DNA of 13,766 nt, taken from contig RFLC01000053.1 of NCBI GenBank assembly GCA_003694055.1, positions 1-13,766 of the forward strand. The letters run 5' to 3'. Positions 5,814 through 12,696 of the stretch are shown here, piece by piece; the stretch's first letter is position 1; each line of letters begins with the position of its first letter. The notes beneath the pieces are model-generated. The model was not told the origin of the DNA, did not search any database, and was given only the letters and a program-made list of their open reading frames with translations. Made by a program: the position numbers and the translations under genes. This DNA is from Candidatus Pacearchaeota archaeon (GTDB lineage Archaea > Nanobdellota > Nanobdellia > Pacearchaeales > GW2011-AR1).

Positions 5814-5833
5814 GTATATACAAACGTATATAC
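5814..5833. repeat. paired GTATATAC palindromes
   Basis: The self-complementary octamer GTATATAC occurs at 5814-5821 and 5826-5833, 12 bases centre to centre. It could be a TATA-type promoter, a two-site operator, or both. It lies between convergent genes, where a promoter is not expected unless an RNA or small gene starts here. Confidence 0.45.
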
Positions 5834-5858
5834 GCTTGAAAGCGCGCAAAGAGATTAA

Positions 5859-5895
5859 GCGCGGCGGCGCAGCGTTGCAAGCATGGCCGCCGCGC
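5859..5895 (+). other. strong GC hairpin, possible small RNA
   Basis: GCGCGGCGGC (5859-5868) pairs perfectly with GCCGCCGCGC (5886-5895) around a 17-base loop. It begins about 29 bases after the second GTATATAC, roughly where a transcript from that TATA-like site would start. A weak open frame, GTG 5731 to 5931 (66 aa, basic, no recognisable domain), covers the same stretch, so the hairpin might instead be chance within coding DNA. Confidence 0.35.
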
Positions 5896-5957
5896 GAACT
5901 TCTCGCGCTTTCTCCAAAGGCTTACTGCTAAGCACGTTAGAGCAGAACAAACCTGCG

Positions 5958-5964
5958 AAAAACC
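5958..5964 (-). terminator. T-rich terminator of the peptidase gene (weak)
   Basis: About 15-20 bases past the stop codon of the minus-strand peptidase gene, that strand reads GGGGTTTTTCG. Five consecutive T are short for an archaeal terminator, so this is tentative. Confidence 0.3.
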
Positions 5965-5979
5965 CCTCTCTGCTGAGAT

Positions 5980-6465
5980 TCAATAAATCACTCCAACAAG
6001 CAAGCCCTCAATTTGCTCAAACCTTATTTTTCCGTCTGCAGCTGGCGATGCATCGCCTTTTGTCAGAAAATAAACTCCCTGCTCGTCCCGGCCCTTTTCA
6101 ATTACTCTGTGAACAATCAAAGCGCCTTTTTGCCTGAAAGAAACAATGTCGCCAACATTTATTTCATCTGCGCTCTTTGGAGGGATGAAAATCCCTTGTG
6201 CGCTTTTGCCGAACATCGCTCCCATGCTGCCGGTGTCTGCAAACCCTCTCACCTGCGCGTTTGGAATCTTTATCTCAATCTTGTCTGGAAAGACGTCGAT
6301 ATTGTCACTGTCTAAAAAGTCGCTGACTTCATAGCTTGCGAGCGCAGTCACTCCGCCGGCTTTTGTGATGCCAAAACTCGAGAAATAATTTGCTCCCACA
6401 ACTACGCCAAGCATGAAAATTGCAGCTAGCCAGAGCGCCCGTAAAGCAACGTCCAGTTTTCCCAT
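5980..6465 (-). CDS. signal peptidase I-like (S26/S24 family) serine protease
   Basis: This 161-residue membrane-anchored protease of the type-I signal peptidase superfamily removes signal peptides outside the membrane. One N-terminal membrane segment (about 11-28, LWLAAIFMLGVVVGANYF) is followed by an outer domain. The catalytic box TGSM places the nucleophile at Ser80. H119 (IVHRVIE) replaces the bacterial Lys, as in archaeal/ER Sec11-type enzymes. GDAS-x3-D gives D138 and D144, and EINVGDIVSF is the usual GD-I/L-V strand. The stretch between Ser80 and INVGD is longer than normal and lacks the usual Pro-Thr after SM, so substrate choice may differ from the housekeeping enzyme. A TATA element 25 bases before the ATG makes the transcript leaderless. 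It is divergent from psmA. Confidence 0.82.
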   Translation of the reverse strand: MGKLDVALRALWLAAIFMLGVVVGANYFSSFGITKAGGVTALASYEVSDFLDSDNIDVFPDKIEIKIPNAQVRGFADTGSMGAMFGKSAQGIFIPPKSADEINVGDIVSFRQKGALIVHRVIEKGRDEQGVYFLTKGDASPAADGKIRFEQIEGLLVGVIY

Positions 6466-6485
6466 AAATTTGCCAACGCGCTCAG

Positions 6486-6493
6486 CTTAAAAA
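6486..6493 (-). promoter_or_regulatory. TATA element of the signal peptidase-like gene
   Basis: On the minus strand this reads TTTTTAAG, centred about 25 bases before the ATG at 6465. This predicts a leaderless transcript. Confidence 0.5.
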
Positions 6494-6554
6494 TCTTTTG
6501 CATCTCTTCCCAGTTTGCACCCTAGCAAAAGGTTTTTGGGAACAAAAGCGCAAT

Positions 6555-6564
6555 GCTTAAATAC
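6555..6564 (+). promoter_or_regulatory. TATA element of psmA
   Basis: GCTTAAATAC is centred about 33 bases before ATG 6593, giving a leader of roughly 6-8 bases. It shares the TTAAATAC core with the psmB, TrmB-family and zinc-knuckle gene promoters. Confidence 0.6.
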
Positions 6565-6592
6565 CTACCATGATGTTTAGTTTAATTCTAAG

Positions 6593-7318
6593 ATGGAAAT
6601 CCCGACAGAAATTCAGCATCAGGCAATGGGATATGACCGCACTGCGACAATGTTTTCTCCAGACGGGCATATCCTGCAGGTTGAGTACGCAGAGAAAGTT
6701 GTAAAACTCGGTAGCGCGAGCATAGGCTTTGCGTGCAAGGATGGAGTGGTGATTGTTGCAGACAAGCGCATAAGGGACAAACTAATCAAGCCAGAGTATG
6801 CCAACAAGATACACGAAATTGACTCACACTTGATTGCATGCTCAGCAGGAATCGTCGCTGATGCTAGGATATTGATAGACTACGCCCGCGTGCTTGCCCA
6901 ACAGCACCGCATAACATATGGCACTCCAATCGAGCCAGTTTCTGTGATTCGCTCGCTAGCTGACAGGAAGCAATCTTTCACGCAATACGGAGGCACGCGC
7001 CCGTACGGAGTTTCGATAATGCTCGCAGGAGTGAACAAAGGGAAAAACTACCTCTACGTTTCAGACGTGAGCGGGAACTACCTTGCCTACCGAGCAAACG
7101 CAATCGGCGAAAACGACGAGAAGATAAAGGAAATACTGAGAAGGGACTTTCGAGATGACATGACAGTTGAGGAAGCTGTAAAGTTTGCGCTGAAGATTTT
7201 CAAGCAGATTCTTGATAAGAACTTTGACATCGAGAGGTTTGAAGCAGTGCGCATCCCGACAAAGAGCGCGCAGTTAGTTCGGTTTACGCAAGCAGAGCTG
7301 AAAAAGCTGGCTAAGTGA
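6593..7318 (+). CDS. psmA: 20S proteasome alpha subunit
   Basis: This subunit forms the outer heptameric rings of the 20S proteasome, gates entry and docks the regulatory ATPases. It has 241 residues, the usual length. The family hallmark is near the N-terminus: GYDRTATMFSPDGHILQVEYAEKVVKLG (13-40), the gate segment plus helix H0. SIGFACKDGVVIVADKR follows, and K72 (ANKIHEID) corresponds to the pocket lysine that binds the C-terminal HbYX motif of the proteasomal ATPase. RPYGVSIMLAGV and the GENDEKIKEIL helix complete the fold. As normal for alpha subunits there is no catalytic Thr. It has its own promoter and sits about 2.8 kb from psmB, separated by aCPSF1 and the minus-strand peptidase. 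Confidence 0.96.
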   Translation: MEIPTEIQHQAMGYDRTATMFSPDGHILQVEYAEKVVKLGSASIGFACKDGVVIVADKRIRDKLIKPEYANKIHEIDSHLIACSAGIVADARILIDYARVLAQQHRITYGTPIEPVSVIRSLADRKQSFTQYGGTRPYGVSIMLAGVNKGKNYLYVSDVSGNYLAYRANAIGENDEKIKEILRRDFRDDMTVEEAVKFALKIFKQILDKNFDIERFEAVRIPTKSAQLVRFTQAELKKLAK

Positions 7319-7338
7319 GCTGAGCGAGATTGCTTCTG

Positions 7339-7343
7339 TTTTT
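7339..7343 (+). terminator. T-run terminator of psmA (weak)
   Basis: Five T begin 21 bases after the psmA stop codon and are followed by a short GAGG/CCTC inverted repeat. T-runs are the usual archaeal termination signal, but this one is short. Confidence 0.3.
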
Positions 7344-7461
7344 GAGGTTTGCCCCTCGCACAAAGTTGTTTGCGTTGGCATTCTCATAACTCGCTAGGCA
7401 TTCCGCAAAGAGCTTGCACATGCGCTTGGATTTCCGGCAGGTTGTCAGTTCCTTTATTTGC

Positions 7462-7478
7462 GCGCGCCGAAGGCGCGC
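7462..7478. repeat. perfect GC hairpin with GAA loop
   Basis: GCGCGCC and GGCGCGC form a 7-bp all-GC stem closed by a three-base GAA loop. It is 144 bases past psmA, too far for a simple terminator, and belongs to the GCGCGC-rich intergenic pattern seen elsewhere in the window. Confidence 0.5.
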
Positions 7479-7555
7479 TGTCAGTCCTCTGCTCTCCTCT
7501 TGTCGGCATTTAAGAGCAACCCTTGCTCTCAGGGATAAAAAACCTTTTTTGAGTG

Positions 7556-7590
7556 GTTAATTTATTTAACTATTCTGAAGTTAAGCTAAC
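7556..7590. promoter_or_regulatory. possible operator: clustered GTTAA half-sites
   Basis: GTTAA (7556-7560), TTAAC (7566-7570), GTTAA (7580-7584) and TAAC (7587-7590) form overlapping inverted repeats immediately upstream of the BRE of the TrmB-family gene. The position suits an activator site or autoregulation. AT-rich chance repeats cannot be excluded. Confidence 0.35.
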
Positions 7591-7605
7591 CGAAAGTTTT
7601 AAATA
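7591..7605 (+). promoter_or_regulatory. BRE/TATA promoter of the TrmB-family gene
   Basis: CGAAAG (7591-7596) plus TTTTAAATA (7597-7605) is centred 26 bases before ATG 7627, so the transcript is probably leaderless. It is one base different from the psmB promoter over the BRE and TATA region. Confidence 0.65.
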
Positions 7606-7626
7606 CTACGCGCGAGTGAGAAATTT

Positions 7627-8406
7627 ATGATGGTTGACAATCAGCTTGTGAAGAGAATAAGGCAGCACTTTAGATTGAACGAGTACGAGACAAAAGTGTG
7701 GTTAGCCTTGCTTTCAAGAGGGATTGCTTCAGCAGGTGAGATTGCGACGATTTCTGGCGTGCCAAGGTCGCGAACATATGACGTGCTTGAATCGCTAGAG
7801 AAGAGCGGGTTTGCTATTACAAAGATTGGCAAGCCAGTGAAGTACATTGCTGTCAAGCCTGAGGAAGTGATTGAAAAGATGAAGATGTCAGCGCTGCAAG
7901 AGGCGCAGGAAAGGGTTAAGATGCTTTCCAGTTTGAAAGAGACTTCTGATTACCTTGAGTTGCTCAATCTTTACAAGAATGGCATTGAGCCGGTGAAAAC
8001 GCATGAAATTACTGGCACTCTGAAGGGACGCTCAAACATCCTGCCAAAGATACGCGAGCTCGTGCAGAACGCCAAGCGCGAGGTTTTCATTTGCACAACC
8101 TTGGAGGATTTCGAAGACAAACTCCGCTCAATCTTGATTGGAACAAAGGAGCTTGATAAGTCTAAAGTCCGGACTTGCTTTGTGGTGAACGGGCCAGTTG
8201 AGCGCTTGAAAAAGATGAAGTTTAAGATGAAGCTGCCCTTGATGCGCACCACGCAAAATGCGAGGGTTTACATTGTCGACAGAGAGGAAGTGCTTTTCAT
8301 GATAACCCCTCAAAATGGAGCAGAAGAGGTTGCCATCTGGCTCAGGTCCCCTTACTTTGCCTCATCTCTCGCCGCTTTGCTTGAAGCAAACGCCCAGAAA
8401 TTGTGA
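7627..8406 (+). CDS. TrmB-family transcriptional regulator
   Basis: The 259-residue protein has an N-terminal winged helix-turn-helix of the TrmB type (about 8-82: LNEYETKVWLALLSRG, SAGEIATISGVPRSRTYDVLESLEKSGF, then the wing ITKIGKPVKYIAV). A long helix (82-115), probably for dimerisation, follows. The C-terminal part (about 125-259) resembles the TrmB effector/PLD-like fold, with strands such as REVFICTT and ARVYIVDREEVLFMI. TrmB proteins often sense sugars, but no ligand can be read here and many family members have other roles. It lies 87 bases before the pilus/secretion operon in the same direction but has its own promoter, so control of that operon is a plausible inference. ATG 7630 is an equally possible start one codon later. 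Confidence 0.85.
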   Translation: MMVDNQLVKRIRQHFRLNEYETKVWLALLSRGIASAGEIATISGVPRSRTYDVLESLEKSGFAITKIGKPVKYIAVKPEEVIEKMKMSALQEAQERVKMLSSLKETSDYLELLNLYKNGIEPVKTHEITGTLKGRSNILPKIRELVQNAKREVFICTTLEDFEDKLRSILIGTKELDKSKVRTCFVVNGPVERLKKMKFKMKLPLMRTTQNARVYIVDREEVLFMITPQNGAEEVAIWLRSPYFASSLAALLEANAQKL

Positions 8407-8464
8407 GCCAGGCGAGCGACTTGAAGCACACCTCTCTCCACAGTTTTGTAACCCCTCAGTTAGA

Positions 8465-8475
8465 TTTATATAAAC
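8465..8475 (+). promoter_or_regulatory. TATA element of the pilus/secretion operon
   Basis: TTTATATAAAC is centred 24 bases before ATG 8494, predicting a leaderless mRNA. It is the strongest TATA match in the window and marks the operon as separate from the TrmB-family gene. Confidence 0.6.
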
Positions 8476-8493
8476 TTATTTCTAAAATATATT

Positions 8494-10017
8494 ATGCAGA
8501 AGATAAATCTCAATCCGGCAATTCCGCCATTGCCAAAGCCGATTGACAAACGCAAGGTTGATGTGCGCTACATGCTCCTCCCGCCGTACGCTTCTGTCCA
8601 CATCTATTGGCATGACAAACTGGGCGAGCTTGTTTATGAGGTTGAAGAACCGCTGTTGACTAATTACGAAAAGTCAGCGCTCTGGAAAATCGAGGAAGCG
8701 ATGCTAGAGTTGATTAACATCAATGTTGCGAAGGACAAGGACCTTAATTCTGTGTTGGAATACATTGACAAAACTGCGCGCTTGATTATCGACGAGCTGA
8801 ACTTGAAAGTTAGGAAAGACAGCTATGAAAAGCTTTTCTATTATTTGTTCAGAGATTTCATCGGTTATAACGAGATTGACCCGCTGCTGCGCGACTACTT
8901 TATCGAGGATATTGAGTGCAATGGAGTGAACACCCCTGTGTTTATTGTGCACAGAATTTACCGCAACCTGAGAACCAACATAATTTTTCGCGACATGGAA
9001 TACCTTGCAAGCTTTGTTGAGAAACTAGCGCAGCGGGCAGGAAGGTATGTTTCATACGCCCAGCCGCTCCTCGACGGAACGCTTCCAGACGGCTCGAGAG
9101 TTAACGCAACCTACACAAAAGATGTTTCCTCGCGCGGACCAACTTTCACAATCCGCAAGTTCACCAAAATCCCTTGGACACCAACCCAGCTTATTGCGAT
9201 GAACACGCTCTCCCCAGAAATGCTTGCATACTTCTGGCTTTTGATTGAACACAAGTCAAGCATTGTTGTAGCTGGAGGCACTGCATCTGGAAAAACAACC
9301 CTCTTGAACGCTCTTGCATTTTTCATTCCTCCTGAGGCAAGGGTTGTGAGCATTGAGGACACGCGCGAGATTAACCTGCCGAGGGAAAACTGGCTGCCAG
9401 CAGTTGCTCGAACCTCAATTGGAGTTGGCAAGGTTGGGGAGGTGGACTTGTTTGACATCTTGAAAAGCTCTTTCAGGCAAAACCCTGACTACTTGATTGT
9501 TGGCGAGGTTAGAGGAAAGGAAGCGTTTGTCTTGTTCCAAGGCATGGCATCTGGTCACGCCTCGCTCAGCACCATCCACGCAGACTCTGTCGAAACACTC
9601 ATCCGGCGCTTGCAAACCCCTCCAATTAACCTTTCCCCAACTCTCGTTAACACTCTCGATGCAGTCGCAGTAGCAACGCACGCGGTTGTGAGGGGCAACG
9701 AAACCAGAAGAATCAGAGAGATAACAGAGATTGTGAACGTTAACCTCGACGGAACTGCGTTAATCAACACCCCATTCAGATGGGACCCCCACACCGACTC
9801 GTTTTTCATAAAGTTTGACAGCAAGGTGTTTGAAAAAATCTCGCTCCGCACAGGCATCTCAGTAAAGGATTTGCAAAAAGAAATGATGACGCGCGCAAAA
9901 CTCTTGTTCGAGCTCTACAAGCGCAGAGTGTTCGGCTTTGACGAAGTCGGAAAGGTTATCAACGCCTACTACAAAAATCCTGCTCAAGTCATTTACAGCT
10001 TTAACATCTCACCATAA
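8494..10017 (+). CDS. type IV pilus/Tad secretion ATPase (TadA/VirB11 family)
   Basis: This 507-residue cytoplasmic hexameric ATPase powers pilin assembly or secretion. The N-terminal part (about 1-160) is the variable archaeal domain. The RecA-like core has Walker A G261-G-T-A-S-G266-K267-T268, an Asp box IEDTREI (287-293), Walker B DYLIVGEVRG (332-341) with catalytic Glu338, and a His box GHASLSTIHAD (354-364). FTIRKF (218-223), just before the nucleotide-binding core, is also typical. It is the first gene of an operon with a small helical protein and two TadC-like membrane proteins. No pilin or prepilin peptidase gene is near, so whether the machine builds an adhesion pilus or another filament is open. 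It is not clearly archaellum FlaI, as no other archaellum genes adjoin. Confidence 0.93.
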   Translation: MQKINLNPAIPPLPKPIDKRKVDVRYMLLPPYASVHIYWHDKLGELVYEVEEPLLTNYEKSALWKIEEAMLELININVAKDKDLNSVLEYIDKTARLIIDELNLKVRKDSYEKLFYYLFRDFIGYNEIDPLLRDYFIEDIECNGVNTPVFIVHRIYRNLRTNIIFRDMEYLASFVEKLAQRAGRYVSYAQPLLDGTLPDGSRVNATYTKDVSSRGPTFTIRKFTKIPWTPTQLIAMNTLSPEMLAYFWLLIEHKSSIVVAGGTASGKTTLLNALAFFIPPEARVVSIEDTREINLPRENWLPAVARTSIGVGKVGEVDLFDILKSSFRQNPDYLIVGEVRGKEAFVLFQGMASGHASLSTIHADSVETLIRRLQTPPINLSPTLVNTLDAVAVATHAVVRGNETRRIREITEIVNVNLDGTALINTPFRWDPHTDSFFIKFDSKVFEKISLRTGISVKDLQKEMMTRAKLLFELYKRRVFGFDEVGKVINAYYKNPAQVIYSFNISP

Positions 10018-10178
10018 TGAAAAAAGAGGATCTTCCAGCAATAGCGAATCTGTTGACAGCTATGCGGGACACAGTGCGGAAAATCGAGGAGGCGCAGAAA
10101 AACAAAGACCTTGAAACGCTTGAAACTGCGAAGAAAGAGCTTGTGATGTTCAGTAACAAACTTAAGGAGTTGCTATGA
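10017..10178 (+). CDS. 53-aa helical protein in the pilus operon
   Basis: This short gene begins at an ATG that shares its first base with the ATPase stop codon (TAATG) and ends in an ATGA overlap with the next gene, so it is translationally coupled on both sides. The 53 residues are rich in Lys, Glu and Leu with heptad-like spacing, predicted to form a two-helix coiled coil (LPAIANLLTAMRDTVRKIEE, then LETLETAKKELVMFSNKL). It has no signal peptide, membrane segment or Cys. Its pattern loosely resembles the helical N-terminus of the following membrane protein (residues 1-60), so it could be a split or duplicated piece of that cytoplasmic domain. The likely role is an adaptor between ATPase and membrane platform, inferred from position only. 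Confidence 0.8.
   Translation: MKKEDLPAIANLLTAMRDTVRKIEEAQKNKDLETLETAKKELVMFSNKLKELL
10165..10169 (+). promoter_or_regulatory. Shine-Dalgarno site for the first TadC-like protein
   Basis: AGGAG ends 5 bases before ATG 10175 and lies within the small upstream gene. It supports this start and coupled translation. Confidence 0.55.
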
Positions 10179-11494
10179 TAGCAGAGCTTGAGAAAAATAT
10201 TTCAGGGCAGATTAGAATTTTGAAAGAGATTTCTCTTTACCTGAACATACTTGAGCAAACGCGCAAGCCGCAAGAGAGAAAGCTGCTTGAAAAGTCAATT
10301 AATTCTTTGACAGAGAATTTGCGGATGCTCAACGACGCAATTCCGCAGATTGTGAAATCTATTTCTCTTGCCCAGCCGCTCCCGACGGAAAAGAAGCAGT
10401 TGAAGAAGAAGCACGAACTTGAGGAAGTGAAGATAAAGCATTTTGACAAGGACTTGGTTGTGGTGTTGAACAAGCGCGACAAGGAGAGGTTTTTGCGCGA
10501 GCTTGCTTTTAGCGAGTCTTTCATTAAAAAGATTAAGAAGAGGCAAAGAAAGCAGGAAGAGAAGAAAGAGAAGGTGCAATGGAAGGGCTCGCGCGGATAT
10601 GTGAAGCTAGCGAACAAGTTTTTCCTCGACAAAGCTGAGAAGCTGATGGAAAAAGGATATTTCATTGACTTGCGCACAAACTTGAGAAAGGCGAACATCG
10701 ACATGCTTGCCGAGTCCTATGCCGCAATGACAATGCTCACAACTGCAATCGCGTTTTTCCTCTCAATTTTCCTTGCAATTTTCTTCTTATTCTTCAGCGT
10801 CGGATTTTCCCCTCCTTACATCTCGCTTTTTCATGGCAACTACCTCACAAGGTTTCTTGAAGTCCTGCTTATCCCAATCTTCTTGCCTGTTCTAACTTTT
10901 TTTGCTGTTTACTACTACCCATACACTGAGCAAAAGGCAGCAGAGCAAGGCATAAACCAAGAGCTGCCATTTGCTGTGATACACATGAGCGCAATCTCTG
11001 GCTCTGGAATCTCGCCCTCTGAGCTGTTCCGCATCATTGGCACGAGCGACGAATACCCTTACTTGCGAAAAGAAATCAGGAAAGTGCTCAACCAAATTAA
11101 TGTTTACGGGTATGACCTTGTGACTGCTCTTAAGAACGCTGCGAAAAACTCGCCGAGCGAGAAGCTTGCCGAGCTTTTGTCCGGGCTTGCCACGACGATA
11201 ACCGCAGGCTCTGACCTGTCTGCATTTTTAGAGAAGCGCGCAGAGTCGCTCATGATGCTTTACCGACTTGAAAGGCAGAAGTACACCAAGCTTATCGAAA
11301 CCTTCCTTGATATTTACATCAGCATGGTAATCACAGCTCCGCTTATATTTTTGCTCATCATCATAATGCTCAATCTCACCGGCTCTGGTCTCTCGCTCTC
11401 CCCAACTCAACTCGGTCTCGTTTCAGCAGGAGTGGTGGCAATCCTAAACATATTTTTCCTTGTGTTCCTCCAAATAAAACAACCATCTTACTAA
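10175..11494 (+). CDS. TadC/FlaJ-like membrane platform protein, long form
   Basis: This 439-residue protein carries a type II secretion system F (T2SSF) domain and forms part of the inner-membrane platform that the ATPase drives. Residues 1-180 are cytoplasmic, helical and very charged, with a basic coiled-coil linker (about 115-135, KKIKKRQRKQEEKKEK). Two membrane segments follow (about 185-210 and 226-248). Then comes the cytoplasmic T2SSF part (about 258-370: QELPFAVIHMSAISGSGISPSELFR, VLNQINVYGYDLVTAL, GLATTITAGSDLSAFL), then two more membrane segments (about 376-400 and 412-433). It starts within the stop codon of the 53-aa gene and is followed one base after its stop by a second TadC-like gene, a TadB/TadC-like pair. 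Confidence 0.9.
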   Translation: MIAELEKNISGQIRILKEISLYLNILEQTRKPQERKLLEKSINSLTENLRMLNDAIPQIVKSISLAQPLPTEKKQLKKKHELEEVKIKHFDKDLVVVLNKRDKERFLRELAFSESFIKKIKKRQRKQEEKKEKVQWKGSRGYVKLANKFFLDKAEKLMEKGYFIDLRTNLRKANIDMLAESYAAMTMLTTAIAFFLSIFLAIFFLFFSVGFSPPYISLFHGNYLTRFLEVLLIPIFLPVLTFFAVYYYPYTEQKAAEQGINQELPFAVIHMSAISGSGISPSELFRIIGTSDEYPYLRKEIRKVLNQINVYGYDLVTALKNAAKNSPSEKLAELLSGLATTITAGSDLSAFLEKRAESLMMLYRLERQKYTKLIETFLDIYISMVITAPLIFLLIIIMLNLTGSGLSLSPTQLGLVSAGVVAILNIFFLVFLQIKQPSY

Positions 11495-11495
11495 A

Positions 11496-12434
11496 ATGAA
11501 GCTGAAAAAAATTCATTGGGTCGCGATAATCGCAGCGTTATTGATAATAGCTATTGACTTGCTGTTCTTGCTTGACAAACCAAACGTGCTTGTGTTTATC
11601 CTCGGCATTGCGTTTGCCATTGGTTTTATTCCTTTTGTAGTTGACATATCAGTTGAGAGCAAGAGGGTGCAGAAGGTAAACGAGATGTTTCTGGAATTTG
11701 CGCGCAACCTTGCAGAGAGCGTTTCCACTGGCACGCCTGTCAGCAGAGCGATTGTGAACATGAAGAACAAAGATTTTGGAGTGCTCACACCCTACGTTAC
11801 AAAGCTAGCTAACCAAGTTGAGCTAGGAGTTCCTGTCAGCACTGCTTTGCATAATTTTGCAGAGGAGATTGACAGCCCGGTTGTGAAGCGAGCAGTTGCT
11901 TTGATCCGGGAAGCAGAGCGCGCAGGAGGGGAAATAGATTACATCCTCGACTCGACTGCAAGAGCAATCTCAGAGGTTGAGAAGCTTAAAAACGAGCGCA
12001 GATCCTCGGTCTACAATCTTGCTGTGCAAGGCTACATCATCTTTTTCATTTTTATTGGGATTGTTTTGGTTATGAAGTTCAAGGTTGTGCCGCTTGCAGC
12101 AGGATTGCAGGGATTTGGCTCGCTCACAAACCCAACCTCTTTGCAAAACGTTCAGAGCGCTAGCGATGTTATGTCTGGAAACTTCGGAGCTGATCAATTC
12201 ACCCAGGCATTCCTTTACCTTCTTCTCGCGCAGGGATTCTTCATGGGTCTTGTGATAGGAAAGCTTACCGAGGATTCAATGCTTGCGGGAATTAAGCACT
12301 CTTTTATCCTGATGCTGGTGGCGTTTTTAGTTTCAACAGGCGCGGACTTGTTTGCCACACCTTCCTCTGAAGGAGCGTCTGCTAGCGCTGCAGGCCTGAT
12401 TTATCCGATTGCTCGGTTGCTTATGCCTTTCTAG
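11496..12434 (+). CDS. TadC/FlaJ-like membrane platform protein, short form
   Basis: This second T2SSF-domain protein of the operon has 312 residues and probably forms a heteromeric platform with its upstream neighbour. Two N-terminal membrane segments (about 8-25 and 31-50) are followed by the cytoplasmic T2SSF domain (about 60-170: FLEFARNLAESVSTGTPVSR, LANQVELGVPVSTALHNFA, LIREAERAGGEIDYIL). Three C-terminal membrane segments follow (about 177-197, 236-256 and 266-284), with a polar Ser/Asn/Gln-rich outer loop between the first two. The ATG is one base past the upstream stop with no Shine-Dalgarno site, so translation is coupled. Its domain order differs from the long form, which has an extra 180-residue cytoplasmic head. 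It ends the operon. Confidence 0.9.
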   Translation: MKLKKIHWVAIIAALLIIAIDLLFLLDKPNVLVFILGIAFAIGFIPFVVDISVESKRVQKVNEMFLEFARNLAESVSTGTPVSRAIVNMKNKDFGVLTPYVTKLANQVELGVPVSTALHNFAEEIDSPVVKRAVALIREAERAGGEIDYILDSTARAISEVEKLKNERRSSVYNLAVQGYIIFFIFIGIVLVMKFKVVPLAAGLQGFGSLTNPTSLQNVQSASDVMSGNFGADQFTQAFLYLLLAQGFFMGLVIGKLTEDSMLAGIKHSFILMLVAFLVSTGADLFATPSSEGASASAAGLIYPIARLLMPF

Positions 12435-12696
12435 ACCGCGCGTTGAAACTTTACAAGATCTCTAACGTGAGACGCAACGCGCAAACTTTTGCGTTCGCGC
12501 GTTTGTTTGCCGTTAACTCCTCGCGTTTCATTGTCGCGTGCTTAAGAAAACGCGCTGTTCCTATGCTGGCTTTTAGCGCGCGCAGCTCTCAGTCGGCGCG
12601 CACTAACGCAAACCCTAACCATACGCGCTCTCCTAAATTGCCGTAGAGAACTGGCGCAAGCAGAAATTTTTTATACCTTCTTCACACGATGGTTCT
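12435..12696. other. non-coding region after the pilus operon, GCGCG-rich
   Basis: The one long open frame here (12443-12646) has no promoter, no ribosome site and an Arg/Ala/Ser composition typical of translated GCGCG sequence, so I treat it as chance. The region contains many CGCG/GCGC units and an inverted repeat AACGCGC (12476-12482) / GCGCGTT (12497-12503) around a 14-base loop. The promoter of the next gene closes it. Confidence 0.45.
12667..12675 (+). promoter_or_regulatory. TATA element of the 127-aa gene
   Basis: TTTTTTATA is centred 26 bases before ATG 12697, the leaderless spacing seen throughout the window. It supports ATG 12697 over the nearby out-of-frame ATG at 12689. Confidence 0.55.

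Larger units (their letters stand above)
7319..7626. other. non-coding region between psmA and the TrmB-family gene
   Basis: No confident gene. It holds a T-run terminator candidate just after psmA (7339-7343, followed by a GAGG...CCTC hairpin) and two perfect hairpins: GCGCGCC-GAA-GGCGCGC (7462-7478) and AGAGCAA-CCC-TTGCTCT (7513-7529). A set of GTTAA/TTAAC half-sites (7556-7590) leads into the promoter of the next gene. A 41-codon frame on the minus strand (7384-7509) has a TATA-like TTTTTTA about 28 bases upstream but no recognisable protein features. Confidence 0.5.

Noticed and set aside
5731-5931. 66-codon GTG frame right after aCPSF1.
   Set aside because: Codon use is not unlike neighbours and coupling is possible, but there is no ribosome site or domain, and the stretch holds tandem repeats, TATA palindromes and a hairpin; kept only as an alternative in the findings.
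7462-7529. Two hairpins read as the start of a repeat array such as CRISPR.
   Set aside because: The two stems differ in sequence and there is no regular spacing or third copy.
12443-12646. 67-codon plus-strand frame after the pilus operon.
   Set aside because: No promoter, no ribosome site and a low-information Arg/Ala/Ser composition that follows from GCGCG-rich DNA.
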